From the NCBI RefSeq assembly GCF_004346685.1, contig NZ_SMCO01000013.1, positions 43,684-107,683 on the forward strand: a stretch of DNA of 64,000 bases, given 5' to 3'. This document shows positions 1 to 9,188 of the stretch, one piece after another. How positions within the stretch are numbered: position 1 is the stretch's first letter; each line of letters starts with the position of its first letter. Source of the DNA: Sulfurirhabdus autotrophica. Lineage in GTDB: Bacteria; Pseudomonadota; Gammaproteobacteria; Burkholderiales; SMCO01. The notes below the pieces were generated by a model. The model ran no database searches. It was not told the origin of the DNA and saw only the letters and a program-made list of their open reading frames with translations. The position numbers were made by a program, and so were the translations under genes.

Positions 1-207
1 AGACCGCGGCAACATACCGTATTCGGCCGTCATCCAGCCCTGATTTTTGCCTTTCAAAAATCCGGGTACTTTTTCAACCACACTTGCCGTGCAAATGACT
101 TTGGTATCTCCGCATTCAATGAGTACAGACCCTTCTGCATGTTTGGTATAGTGGCGCGTAATGCGAATATTGCGAAGCTGGTCTGGTTTGCGGTTACTTG
201 GTCGCAT
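1..207 (-). CDS. rph: Ribonuclease PH, N-terminal part (cut by window edge)
   Basis: The minus strand reads openly from an ATG at 207 to the window edge, giving the first 69 residues. They begin [14 protein letters not shown] and contain [17 protein letters not shown] and [18 protein letters not shown], which is the characteristic start of RNase PH. RNase PH is a phosphate-dependent 3'-5' exoribonuclease that trims tRNA 3' ends and acts as a ring-shaped hexamer. An AAAGGTG ribosome site lies six bases before the ATG. The protein is incomplete only because the window ends here. It follows the kinase/phosphatase pair on the same strand, an order common in betaproteobacteria. Confidence 0.93.
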   Translation of the reverse strand, partial: MRPSNRKPDQLRNIRITRHYTKHAEGSVLIECGDTKVICTASVVEKVPGFLKGKNQGWMTAEYGMLPRS

Positions 208-231
208 GAATACACCTTTAATATAGATAAA

Positions 232-251
232 GCCCCATCACTTTATGGGGC
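232..251 (-). terminator. Hairpin between the PP2C gene and rph, possible weak terminator
   Basis: GCCCCAT (232-238) pairs perfectly with ATGGGGC (245-251) around a six-base loop. Read on the minus strand it is followed by TTTATCTATATT, a poor U-tract, so termination may be partial. It sits after the stop of the PP2C phosphatase (310) and just before the rph ribosome site. Confidence 0.5.
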
Positions 252-309
252 ATAAAGTGAACGCTGAACTGTTTTGTCTGAAACCGGCAGGCCTTTGGCC
301 AATATTTTG

Positions 310-1218
310 TTATTTGGTGTATTTCTTGATTGCCATCTGAATTTCTGAAATAGCGCGTTCAATATCTTCTTCTGTCACATCCCCACCTTCTTTCGGAATA
401 TCAAACGTGTCCATTTTGGTTGTAAATGTATCTACGGGCATGGCAGCGGTTGAAACAGGATCTTGCTGAACCAGTCGGGTCGGGTCACCCCATATCATTG
501 CAACACCGCTCAAATTATCGCCATCTTCGCCACCGCGAAACTCCGCGTGATCCAGCAATTCAGGCAATGCCTGATTGATTGGGTAGGTTTGCAATATTGC
601 GGCTATCTCATTATTGGTTAGCTCTCCCCAAAGCCCGTCTGAACACAATAGAAAAGCATCTCCCTCACGTACCGGGGTTTTTTTGGAATATTCGATTTCA
701 GGTGGCATCATACCGCCCAGGCAATTGTAAATTTTATTCCGATCCGGATGGGTTACCATCTGCTCTTCAGTAATTTTGCCATCTTCGAACAACTGCTGCA
801 CGCGAGAATGATCGCGAGTACGGGAAATCAAATTTGCACCACGAAACATATATAAACGCGAATCGCCCACATGAGCCCAGTAAGCCGCATCACCTTGAAT
901 AACACACGCTACACAAGTGGTTCGCGGGTTTTCCAGCAATTCGTGATCAACAGCATAATCCCCAATTGCGTGATGAGCAGCAAAAATGCCTTCAGTCAGA
1001 AAATCAAACGGATTACTCAGTACGGGCGCAGCTTGTTTCTGGAAGGACTCGGCAATCATCTGAACCGTTATCTGGGCTGCCACCTCACCATGCAAATGCC
1101 CTCCCATACCGTCAGCAATCACCATCAACAAGGCTTCCTTGCTGTAAGAATAAGCTACACGGTCCTGATTATATTTGCGTCCGCCCTGGCGACTGGACTG
1201 GTAAATTGAAAATTTCAT
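310..1218 (-). CDS. PP2C-family serine/threonine protein phosphatase
   Basis: A 302-residue metal-dependent phosphatase of the PPM/Stp1 type. The family motifs are present in order: NQD with the metal-binding Asp at 19, ADGMGGH around 35-41, HVGDSRLY near 115, LLCSDGLW near 190 and GEDGDNLS near 230. It has no signal peptide or membrane segment, so it should act in the cytoplasm. Its partner is almost certainly the Ser/Thr kinase immediately upstream on the same strand (39-base gap), the pair forming a reversible phosphorylation switch. The C-terminal 60 residues extend beyond the catalytic domain and are acidic. The substrate cannot be told from the sequence. Confidence 0.92.
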   Translation of the reverse strand: MKFSIYQSSRQGGRKYNQDRVAYSYSKEALLMVIADGMGGHLHGEVAAQITVQMIAESFQKQAAPVLSNPFDFLTEGIFAAHHAIGDYAVDHELLENPRTTCVACVIQGDAAYWAHVGDSRLYMFRGANLISRTRDHSRVQQLFEDGKITEEQMVTHPDRNKIYNCLGGMMPPEIEYSKKTPVREGDAFLLCSDGLWGELTNNEIAAILQTYPINQALPELLDHAEFRGGEDGDNLSGVAMIWGDPTRLVQQDPVSTAAMPVDTFTTKMDTFDIPKEGGDVTEEDIERAISEIQMAIKKYTK

Positions 1219-1257
1219 TTCATTCCATTTAAACGAATGACAGTAAAAGAGTAGGGA

Positions 1258-2205
1258 CTAAAAGATTTCTTTATTAAACGTTTTTTTTATACTGGCCATC
1301 AAAGTACGCTTCGGAGCAACGACTGGATCATCGATTTTTTCCATCAATGCTTTTTGCAAAGTGAATACGCTTTGCGGTCTTTCCATGTAATCCAGTTGCA
1401 AACAACTGTCTATTATTTCAAGTAACTGTTCGGAATACTTACCGGCCCAGAGTATTTTTGCAGAAGCCACCTTGTCTTCATTTACCCGCACATCTGCAGC
1501 TTGCGGAGCAAAGCCAGCCAGACAGGCAAACAAGCTGGCGCCTACACTATAGATATCGGTCCACGGTCCCAATAGCTCACGGTTCTTATATTGCTCAGGA
1601 GCAGCAAATCCCGGCGTGTACATGGGCGATAGCTTGGATTTTTCATTTGTAAGGGTTTGACGAGCTGCGCCAAAGTCCAGCAAAACGGGCGAACCATCCA
1701 GCCGGATATAAATATTAGAAGGTTTAATATCCAGATGCAGCACTTTATGAGTATGAACTTCACGGAGTCCATTCAGTAATTCGGCAAACACCCGACGAAT
1801 AAATCCTTCTTTAACCTTATTCTTATTTGCTTGTATATGTTCCTGCAGTGTTTTCCCCCGCTCATACTGCATGACCATATAAACTGTTTCATTGGCCCGA
1901 AAGAAATTCACCACGCGCACTACGTTAGGATGGGTAATTTTAGCCAGCGCCCGCCCTTCCTCAAAAAAACACTTCATGCCATAGCGAAAGGTAGTGAGAT
2001 TTTCTGCTGAAGTGGCCGCGACGATCGAGCCTTCCTGGCGTAACGCCAGAGAGTTGGGCAGGTATTCCTTGATTGCAACAGGAGTACCATGTTCATCGTA
2101 CGCCAGATATACCATGCTGAAACCACCCCCACTCAGTTGTCTTGAGATGCGGTAATTTTGCAGTTGGTATCCATCAGGTAACGATTGATTAGGTTGTAAG
2201 GCCAT
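1258..2205 (-). CDS. Hanks-type serine/threonine protein kinase
   Basis: A 315-residue cytoplasmic kinase consisting of little more than the catalytic domain. The glycine loop (SGGGFSMVY) spans about residues 25-33, the ATP-anchoring lysine is K46 in AIKEYLP, the catalytic loop HLDIKPSN has Asp159, and the metal-binding DFG has Asp177. The catalytic loop reads HLD rather than HRD, so it is a non-RD kinase and may not need activation-loop phosphorylation. An APE-like AAPEQY follows. There is no transmembrane or PASTA region. It is transcribed together with the PP2C phosphatase downstream and divergently from yicC. Family assignment is certain; substrates are unknown. Confidence 0.93.
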   Translation of the reverse strand: MALQPNQSLPDGYQLQNYRISRQLSGGGFSMVYLAYDEHGTPVAIKEYLPNSLALRQEGSIVAATSAENLTTFRYGMKCFFEEGRALAKITHPNVVRVVNFFRANETVYMVMQYERGKTLQEHIQANKNKVKEGFIRRVFAELLNGLREVHTHKVLHLDIKPSNIYIRLDGSPVLLDFGAARQTLTNEKSKLSPMYTPGFAAPEQYKNRELLGPWTDIYSVGASLFACLAGFAPQAADVRVNEDKVASAKILWAGKYSEQLLEIIDSCLQLDYMERPQSVFTLQKALMEKIDDPVVAPKRTLMASIKKTFNKEIF

Positions 2206-2272
2206 GCTGAGCGATTGTATGATAATTATTTAGATACATTTTCAGCATTTGTTAGAATAAAGTAAAGCATTC

Positions 2273-2300
2273 TTAACATTTCAAAATTTACTTATATAGG
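2273..2300 (+). promoter_or_regulatory. Candidate sigma-70 promoter for the yicC-gmk-rpoZ-spoT block
   Basis: In the 117-base divergent gap between the kinase and yicC, TTAACA (2273-2278) and TATAGG (2295-2300) are separated by 16 bases and lie just upstream of the yicC ribosome site CTGGAG. The match is moderate and read by eye. Confidence 0.35.
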
Positions 2301-2322
2301 CTCGCGCCCCTCTGGAGTTCCA

Positions 2323-3189
2323 ATGATCTATAGTATGACTGGCTTTGCAGCTGTCACCATCGAATTACCGCAGGGATCTTTGAGTCTGGATTTAAGGTCT
2401 GTCAATCACCGTTATCTGGAAATTCAGTTTCGCCTGAGCGATGATTTCAGAATGCTGGAGTCTAATATGCGAGAAGCCATCGCAAAACAGCTTACGCGTG
2501 GAAAAGTGGAATGTCGCTTGAATTTCAGCGAGCGCGAAGCCGGGAATAAACCGTTGGAAATCAATACCGATCTGCTATTGCAACTTGGTCTACTTAACAA
2601 AAAAGTGCAGGAACAGCTACCGGATAGCCAGAGTCTGCGCGTGCTGGACATTCTCAAATGGCCGGGCATACTTGGCCAGAACACCCTCGCAGCAGAAAGC
2701 TTACGCGACGAATGCCTGCCTTTGCTGCAACGTGCGCTCGACGAGTTGCGTGCCACTCGCGAGCGTGAAGGTGAAAAACTCAAAGCCCTGCTACTGGAAA
2801 GAGTGGAACAGATTGAGGCGTTAATTATTGAAGTTGCACCTAAAATCCCGACATTACTCAGAAACCATCAGGAAAAACTGGCTACACGCCTGAAGGAAGT
2901 GATGGGGAACGGTGATGATGACAGAATCCGGCAAGAGTTAGCCCTGTTTGCGCAGAAAATTGATGTAGATGAAGAACTTTCGCGCCTTAAAACCCATCTG
3001 AGTGAAGTCAAACGGGTATTACATGCAGGCGGTTCAACTGGCAAAAGACTTGATTTTCTGATGCAGGAACTGAACCGCGAAGCCAATACACTGGGTGCCA
3101 AATCTGTCGCAAGTGAAGTGTCGCAAACTTCTATGGAACTTAAAGTACTGATTGAGCAAATGCGGGAACAGATTCAGAATATTGAATAA
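2323..3189 (+). CDS. yicC: YicC family endoribonuclease
   Basis: At 288 residues it has the normal length for YicC, with the family N-terminus (MIYSMTGFA, then LRSVNHRYLE) and the conserved C-terminal block containing KRLDFLMQELNREANTLGAKS. E. coli YicC is a ring-forming endoribonuclease linked to stationary phase and small-RNA turnover. A CTGGAG ribosome site precedes the ATG. It begins a plus-strand run with gmk, rpoZ and spoT, a widespread arrangement linking RNA metabolism, GMP synthesis and the stringent response. Confidence 0.93.
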   Translation: MIYSMTGFAAVTIELPQGSLSLDLRSVNHRYLEIQFRLSDDFRMLESNMREAIAKQLTRGKVECRLNFSEREAGNKPLEINTDLLLQLGLLNKKVQEQLPDSQSLRVLDILKWPGILGQNTLAAESLRDECLPLLQRALDELRATREREGEKLKALLLERVEQIEALIIEVAPKIPTLLRNHQEKLATRLKEVMGNGDDDRIRQELALFAQKIDVDEELSRLKTHLSEVKRVLHAGGSTGKRLDFLMQELNREANTLGAKSVASEVSQTSMELKVLIEQMREQIQNIE

Positions 3190-3228
3190 CCCAAGCTATT
3201 CATCCCAACCTAATTTAGAGTTTATTTT

Positions 3229-3837
3229 ATGTCAGGCAATCTATTTGTTATCACCGCGCCTTCAGGCGCAGGTAAAACCAGCATGGTCCGGGAACTACTG
3301 TCAGCTGACAGCAATATTCAGCTGTCAATCTCTTACACCACGCGCCCGCCACGCCCTGGCGAAGTGAACGGCACTGACTACCATTTTATTTCGGAAGACA
3401 CATTTTTAAGTATGCTGGAAAAAGGTGAGTTTCTCGAAAGTGCTGAAGTGTACGGCAATCGCTATGGCACTTCACATACGTGGATTTCCCAAAAAATGGA
3501 AAGCGGCACAGATATTTTGCTTGAAATTGACTGGCAAGGCGCTGCGCAGGTGCGAAAAATATTTCCTGAAACCCTGGGCATATTCATTCTCCCCCCTTCG
3601 CTGGAAGCACTGAGAGACCGATTGAAAAATCGGTCGCAGGATTCAGCCGAGGTCATTGAGCGAAGGATGCAAGCGGCACGCGAAGATATCAGTCACGTAG
3701 GTGAGTTTGATTATGTTATCATTAACAATGACTTCAAAGCAGCTGTTCAGGACCTGCTGGCGGTAGTCAGAGCTTCGCGCTTAACAACCCGGAAGCAGCT
3801 AGCCCGGCACAGCAACTTACTAACCCAGTTAAAATAA
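3229..3837 (+). CDS. gmk: Guanylate kinase
   Basis: A 202-residue enzyme converting GMP and ATP to GDP and ADP. The P-loop is APSGAGKTS at about residues 10-18, followed by the GMP-binding segment SYTTRPPRPGEVNGTDYHF and EFLESAEVYGNRYGTS. All core parts are present and the length is typical. It lies 39 bases after yicC and 15 bases before rpoZ and is very probably co-transcribed with them. GDP from this step feeds GTP and so (p)ppGpp made by the SpoT enzyme downstream. Confidence 0.97.
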   Translation: MSGNLFVITAPSGAGKTSMVRELLSADSNIQLSISYTTRPPRPGEVNGTDYHFISEDTFLSMLEKGEFLESAEVYGNRYGTSHTWISQKMESGTDILLEIDWQGAAQVRKIFPETLGIFILPPSLEALRDRLKNRSQDSAEVIERRMQAAREDISHVGEFDYVIINNDFKAAVQDLLAVVRASRLTTRKQLARHSNLLTQLK

Positions 3838-3852
3838 ACCTAGAGGTATCAA

Positions 3853-4059
3853 ATGGCTCGCATTACCGTTGACGACTGCATGAAAACGATTCACAACCGT
3901 TTTGAACTTACCCTGGTTGCTACCTATCGCGCCAGACAGATTGCCAATGGCAGCACCCCAATGGTAGATGGCCATCGTGACAAGCCTACTGTTATTGCCC
4001 TGCGCGAAATTTCAGAAGGCAAAGTCGGACTGGAAGTACTTAACAAAGGCCAAGCGTAG
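3853..4059 (+). CDS. rpoZ: DNA-directed RNA polymerase omega subunit
   Basis: A 68-residue protein starting [20 protein letters not shown] with YRARQIANG, the conserved core of omega that wraps the beta-prime C-terminus and helps RNA polymerase assemble. In E. coli omega also contributes to one ppGpp binding site, which fits its place directly before spoT. A TAGAGG ribosome site lies before the ATG. Betaproteobacterial omega is often this short. Confidence 0.96.
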   Translation: MARITVDDCMKTIHNRFELTLVATYRARQIANGSTPMVDGHRDKPTVIALREISEGKVGLEVLNKGQA

Positions 4060-4132
4060 TTTTTCAGGGTGTGAGGAATTTGAAATCTGGATACCAAAAA
4101 ATCAGTCTGTAACAACGTAACGAATCGTTTCC

Positions 4133-6280
4133 ATGTCTCAAATTTCGACCCCACGCCGCACTCGTATGCCTGAAGCACTCGAGCTTACCAAACAACTTTC
4201 AACCTACCTCAAATCTGAAGACATCATGCAGGTTGAGGAAGCATTTCGCTTCAGCAAAGCTGCACACAAAGGGCAATTCCGCAAAAGCGGTGAACCCTAT
4301 ATTTCCCATCCTGTCGCTGTAACAACCATCCTCGCCGAATGGCATCTTGATGCACAAGCCTTGATGGCCGCACTATTGCATGATGTGGTTGAAGACACAC
4401 TCACCACCAAAGAAGAAATTGCTATAAAGTTCGGCAAGCCCGTTGCGGAACTGGTGGACGGGGTCAGCAAACTCGACAAAATTGAATTCCAGACTCAAGA
4501 ACACGCTCAAGCGGAAAATTTCCGCAAAATGCTGCTGGCCATGGCGCGCGATGTGCGCGTTATCCTCATCAAACTGGCTGACCGACTGCACAATATGCGC
4601 ACGCTGGGTGCCATGAACGCTCAAAAACGTGAGCGTATCGCCCAGGAAACGCTGGAAATATATGCTCCGATTGCCAATCGCCTGGGGCTGAACAATATTT
4701 ACGGTGAACTGGAAGACCTTAGCTTCCATCATCTGTATCCCAACCGCTACCGGGTACTGGCTAAAGCCGTCATGGCTGCACGCGGCAACCGCCGCGAAGT
4801 GGTCAGCAAGGTAGAGGATGCGATCAAACAGCGCCTCCAGAATGCAAATATCGAAGCCGTTGTTACTGGACGCGAGAAGCATCTTTACAGCATTTACAAG
4901 AAGATGCAAGGTAAATCCCTGACGTTCTCCGAAGTTTTCGATATTTACGGTTTTCGTGTCACCGTCAAGGACATACCGTCATGCTATCTGTCGCTGGGCG
5001 CTCTGCATTGCCTGTATAAGCCGATTCCCGGAAAGTTTAAAGACTACATTGCCATTCCCAAAGCGAATGGCTACCAGTCGTTGCACACTACTTTATTTGG
5101 CCCATTTGGCACACCGATTGAAGTACAGATTCGCACCACCGAAATGCATAAGGTTGCAGAAGCAGGAGTTGCTTCGCATTGGCTTTACAAGAGCTCGGAT
5201 AGCGAACTTAACGATGTGCAGCAAAAAACCCACCAATGGTTACAAAGCTTGCTGGAAATTCAGTCTGAAAGCGGAGATTCGGTGGAATTTCTGGAACATA
5301 TCAAGGTCGATCTTTTCCCTGATGAAGTCTATGTATTCACACCTCAGGGCAAGATCATGGCGCTACCCCGGGGCGCTACCGCCGTGGATTTTGCCTACGC
5401 TGTTCACACAGACGTGGGCAATCGCTGCGTGGCAGTAAAAATTAATCATGAAGTACTGCCACTGCGCACGGAACTACGCAATGGTGACCGCGTGGAAATC
5501 GTCACAGCGGCACATGCCAAACCCAATCCAGCCTGGTTACATTATGTGGTAACGGGCAAAGCGCGCTCCCATATTCGTCATTATCTGAAAACAATGCAAT
5601 ATGGTGAATCAGCTTCATTGGGCGAACGATTGCTTGATCAGGCATTGCGCGCACTCAGAGCAGAAACGAATGAAGTTGATGATGCGCATTGGGATAAGTT
5701 GCTACGTGAAACCGGCCTGAAATCCCGACAGGAAGTTATGGCTGATGTAGGATTGGGAAAAAGACTGGCAATCGTTGTTGCGCGTCAGTTAATGGCACAG
5801 GGCGAACCGCAAACTGGTGAGCGCAGGCAACTTGGCTCTATCACCATTCGCGGGTCGGAAGGCATGGCTGTGCAATTCGCCAAGTGCTGCCAACCCATTC
5901 CAGGCGACCCGATCATTGGTTTCATCAAAAAAGGTCAAGGTATCCTGGTTCATACCCACGACTGTCCTTCTGTGTCTCAATTTCGCACCGACCCTGATAA
6001 ATGGATAGATGTGGAATGGGATCCTGACACCAAAAAACTGTTCGACGTCAACATTAAGCTCGTCGTAGCGAATCAGCGCGGCGTTCTGGCAAAAATTGCA
6101 GCAGAAATTGCAGAAGCAGGATCGAACATCGACAAAGTAAGCATGGAAGAAGAAGATGGTAGCGCCTATACCACCATACACTTTATGCTCCAGGTAGAAA
6201 ACCGCATGCATCTGGCGCAAGTCATGCGCAGCTTAAGAAAAATTCAGGAAGTTGTGAGAATCACAAGGGTAAAAGGCTAA
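4133..6280 (+). CDS. spoT: Bifunctional (p)ppGpp synthetase/hydrolase, RelA/SpoT family
   Basis: A 715-residue long RSH enzyme. The N-terminal HD hydrolase carries ISHPVAV and LLHDVVEDT (HD pair at residues 83-84). The synthetase region near 240-350 contains DIYGFRVTVKD and KDYIAIPKANGYQSLHT. A TGS domain (DLFPDEVYVFTPQGKI, about 390-450) and a C-terminal ACT domain (about 640-715) follow. The intact HD pair shows it can degrade (p)ppGpp, so it is SpoT-like or bifunctional Rel-like rather than a synthetase-only RelA. The gene follows rpoZ by 73 bases in the usual gmk-rpoZ-spoT order. Confidence 0.95.
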   Translation: MSQISTPRRTRMPEALELTKQLSTYLKSEDIMQVEEAFRFSKAAHKGQFRKSGEPYISHPVAVTTILAEWHLDAQALMAALLHDVVEDTLTTKEEIAIKFGKPVAELVDGVSKLDKIEFQTQEHAQAENFRKMLLAMARDVRVILIKLADRLHNMRTLGAMNAQKRERIAQETLEIYAPIANRLGLNNIYGELEDLSFHHLYPNRYRVLAKAVMAARGNRREVVSKVEDAIKQRLQNANIEAVVTGREKHLYSIYKKMQGKSLTFSEVFDIYGFRVTVKDIPSCYLSLGALHCLYKPIPGKFKDYIAIPKANGYQSLHTTLFGPFGTPIEVQIRTTEMHKVAEAGVASHWLYKSSDSELNDVQQKTHQWLQSLLEIQSESGDSVEFLEHIKVDLFPDEVYVFTPQGKIMALPRGATAVDFAYAVHTDVGNRCVAVKINHEVLPLRTELRNGDRVEIVTAAHAKPNPAWLHYVVTGKARSHIRHYLKTMQYGESASLGERLLDQALRALRAETNEVDDAHWDKLLRETGLKSRQEVMADVGLGKRLAIVVARQLMAQGEPQTGERRQLGSITIRGSEGMAVQFAKCCQPIPGDPIIGFIKKGQGILVHTHDCPSVSQFRTDPDKWIDVEWDPDTKKLFDVNIKLVVANQRGVLAKIAAEIAEAGSNIDKVSMEEEDGSAYTTIHFMLQVENRMHLAQVMRSLRKIQEVVRITRVKG

Positions 6281-6344
6281 AACCAACCCGCTTAAATTTT
6301 AAAGATTAGGCATTGAATCACTTGCTCAGAAAACAGGAATTATC

Positions 6345-6725
6345 ATGACCAAACAAATTATCCAGACTCCCAATGCTCCCGCCGCTATCGGCACTTATTC
6401 ACAAGCTGTAAAAGTAGGTAACACCGTTTACCTGTCCGGGCAGATCGGCCTGGACCCGGTATCCATGCAAATGGTGGAGAGTATAGATGACCAAATAGTA
6501 CGCGTATTCGACAATCTAAAGGCTGTCGCTACCGCTTCTGGCGGCAGCTTGAATGATGTCGTGAAACTGAATATTTTTCTGACTGATCTTGGTCATTTCA
6601 CTCGCGTGAACGAAATCATGGCTGCCTACTTTATAGAACCTTATCCGGCACGCGCTGCGGTGGGTGTGGCAGACTTGCCGCGAGGGGCACTGGTTGAAAT
6701 GGACGGGGTATTATTTCTTGGCTGA
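6345..6725 (+). CDS. ridA: RidA family reactive intermediate deaminase
   Basis: A 126-residue member of the RidA/YjgF/UK114 family, which hydrolyses reactive enamine and imine intermediates made by PLP enzymes. Conserved pieces include [34 protein letters not shown] and the C-terminal [19 protein letters not shown] with the substrate-binding Arg. It acts as a cytoplasmic trimer. The stop codon overlaps the recG start by one base (TGATG), so the two are likely translationally coupled. The spoT-ridA-recG order recurs in proteobacteria. Confidence 0.93.
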   Translation: MTKQIIQTPNAPAAIGTYSQAVKVGNTVYLSGQIGLDPVSMQMVESIDDQIVRVFDNLKAVATASGGSLNDVVKLNIFLTDLGHFTRVNEIMAAYFIEPYPARAAVGVADLPRGALVEMDGVLFLG

Positions 6726-8839
6726 TGAGTACCGTTAAACCGCGTAAAATCCGGTCCACTACTTCCAAAGATACCGGGGAAGCGACTCCCCCGCTTATTC
6801 CCGGTGTTAGCAAACCTACTCTCGACAAACTGACCAAGCTTGGCATCAGCACTCCGTTAGATCTGATCCTGCATTTGCCCCTGCGTTACGAGGACGAGAC
6901 ACATCTCTATCCGATCAAACATGCCCCTCTTAACCAGACTGTGCTGGTGGAAGGCACGATTATTCGTGCGGATATAAAATATCGCCCCAAACGCACTTTG
7001 ATCTGCCAGGTGGAAGACGCCAGCGGCGTGCTATTCATTCGCTTCCTGAATTTTTATGGTAGCCAGGTTCAGTCATTATCTCCCGGCGTAAAAGTGCGGC
7101 TGCTAGGGGAAATTCGTTACGGATTTTTTGGCTTGGAAATGGTACATCCAAAGTGCCGCACCCTTAAGGAAGATACTCCGCTCGCAGAATGCTTGACGCC
7201 AATTTACCCAACTACTGCTGGTCTTTCTCAAACCATACTCAACAAGCTGATCAAACGCACATTATCTACCATTGATCTGACGGACAGCCTGCCTGAAGCT
7301 ATTTTCAGTCCATTGGGACTTTCAGGGTTTGCCGAGAGCGTGACGTACCTTCACCAGCCCCCGCCAGACGCTTCTCAACACCATCTCACTGAAAAAACAC
7401 ACCCGGCTTGGCGCCGCATTAAATTTGACGAACTGCTGGCACAGCAACTATCCATGCGCCTGCATTACAACAAGCGGCATAGCCAAAAAGCCCCTCGCTT
7501 AAAAAACCCCGGTCAACTAAAACAACAACTGCTGGACACGTTACCATTTTCACTGACAAAAGCGCAGCAGCGTGTCGAAAAAGAAATCAGCCGGGATCTC
7601 AATAAAGCCCATCCCATGCAACGTCTTCTACAAGGCGATGTCGGCAGCGGGAAAACGATCGTGGCAGCGCTTGCCGCAATGCAGACGATTGAAAGTGGCT
7701 TTCAGGCTGCCATCATGGCGCCTACGGAAATACTGGCAGAACAACATTATCGCAAATTATCTGGCTGGCTCGAGCCAATAGGCATTTCTGTCGCATGGCT
7801 TACGGCCAGCCTCCCAAAAAAAGATAAAACAGCCGCGCTGCAACGGGTGTCAGATGGCTCGGCACAGCTGGCAGTGGGCACCCACGCCCTGTTTCAGGAG
7901 CAAGTTAGTTTTAATAAGCTGGGTCTGGCTATCATTGATGAACAACACCGATTTGGGGTCCATCAGCGTCTTGCCCTGCGCATGAAAGGCATGGCCGAGG
8001 GTGCCGCCAGCAAATCACAACCACACCAGCTGATGATGAGCGCCACGCCTATACCGCGTACACTCTCCATGAGCTATTACGCGGATCTGGATGTCTCAGT
8101 CATCGACAAGCTTCCCCCCGGAAGAAGTCCTGTCATCACTAAGCTGGTAGCCGACAGCCGCCGCGATGAAATTATCGAGCGGATTCGACAGGCTTGTCTG
8201 ACTGGCAAACAGGCATATTGGGTTTGCCCGCTGATTGAAGAATCCGAAAAACTGCAACTGCAAACAGCACTGGATACGTATCAGACTATCAGCCAGACGT
8301 TTCCCGAGTTAAAGGTAGGCCTGGTGCATGGCAGAATGCCCAATCTAGAGAAATCTGCCATGATGGCCGAATTTCAAAGCGGTAATGTGCAATTGCTTGT
8401 TGCGACGACCGTCATTGAAGTAGGAGTTGATGTGCCCAATGCCTCTCTCATGGTGATCGAGCATGCCGAACGAATGGGCTTGTCGCAATTACATCAGCTT
8501 CGAGGCAGAGTTGGACGCGGTACGTCACAAAGTGCCTGCATTTTGCTATACCAAAGCCCTCTCTCTGATACAGCGAGAATGCGTCTGAAAATCATTTATG
8601 AGAATACTGATGGTTTTGAGATATCAAGGCAAGATCTGCAGTTACGCGGCCCGGGGGAGTTTCTTGGGGCAAGGCAAAGCGGTGTCCCCATGCTGCGCTT
8701 TGCCAATCTCGATCAGGATAGTGATCTGCTAGAAGCAGCCCGAACCACCGCGGAGCTAATGTTGAAAGAACATAAACCCGCTGCAGAAAGCCATTTGCAG
8801 CGTTGGCTGAATAACAAAGAAGATTATCTCAAAGTGTAA
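6725..8839 (+). CDS. recG: ATP-dependent DNA helicase RecG
   Basis: A 704-residue superfamily 2 helicase that reverses stalled replication forks and processes Holliday junctions and R-loops. An N-terminal OB-fold wedge domain (about residues 60-160) is followed by helicase motif I GDVGSGKT near 305, motif II as DEQHRFG near 400, SATPIPRT, and the C-terminal motifs with VIEVGVDVPNA and QLRGRVGRG. The RecG C-terminal signature (FEISRQDLQLRGPGEFLG) is present. Length is typical. It starts one base inside the ridA stop. Confidence 0.96.
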   Translation: MSTVKPRKIRSTTSKDTGEATPPLIPGVSKPTLDKLTKLGISTPLDLILHLPLRYEDETHLYPIKHAPLNQTVLVEGTIIRADIKYRPKRTLICQVEDASGVLFIRFLNFYGSQVQSLSPGVKVRLLGEIRYGFFGLEMVHPKCRTLKEDTPLAECLTPIYPTTAGLSQTILNKLIKRTLSTIDLTDSLPEAIFSPLGLSGFAESVTYLHQPPPDASQHHLTEKTHPAWRRIKFDELLAQQLSMRLHYNKRHSQKAPRLKNPGQLKQQLLDTLPFSLTKAQQRVEKEISRDLNKAHPMQRLLQGDVGSGKTIVAALAAMQTIESGFQAAIMAPTEILAEQHYRKLSGWLEPIGISVAWLTASLPKKDKTAALQRVSDGSAQLAVGTHALFQEQVSFNKLGLAIIDEQHRFGVHQRLALRMKGMAEGAASKSQPHQLMMSATPIPRTLSMSYYADLDVSVIDKLPPGRSPVITKLVADSRRDEIIERIRQACLTGKQAYWVCPLIEESEKLQLQTALDTYQTISQTFPELKVGLVHGRMPNLEKSAMMAEFQSGNVQLLVATTVIEVGVDVPNASLMVIEHAERMGLSQLHQLRGRVGRGTSQSACILLYQSPLSDTARMRLKIIYENTDGFEISRQDLQLRGPGEFLGARQSGVPMLRFANLDQDSDLLEAARTTAELMLKEHKPAAESHLQRWLNNKEDYLKV

Positions 8840-9188
8840 CTGCTTGCTAAAAACAATCAGGCATGCGACTGCATCCCCAAGCATCCTGTACCAAAAACAC
8901 AAATTAAAAACGTCCCATCACCCGAAAAATAAACATTATCAGTTCAGGCATAAAGATTGCTTTATTAAAGTTATTACATGAACTGCCGATACATAGTTTG
9001 TTATTACCGCTATTCGACTAATACGTGGATGCTAGATAAAGCTCAACAAACAGATCATGCATTTAACAATACTACCTAGTAAAAATTGAAGACTATTTAA
9101 AAACGAAAATAATCAGCACATTACAACCTGAAACCAGTTAAAACCTGCAATCCGCTGTTGATATTAAGTATGCATAAGGAGATGAGGC
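8840..9188. other. Intergenic region, 349 bp
   Basis: AT-rich stretch between recG and the first PhnD-like gene. No convincing ORF, RNA gene, strong terminator or canonical promoter was seen. It probably holds the recG transcript end and the promoter of the binding-protein pair. Confidence 0.5.

Noticed and set aside
4373..4909. 178-codon minus-strand ORF opposite spoT
   Set aside because: Antisense to the conserved HD/synthetase region; nothing supports expression.
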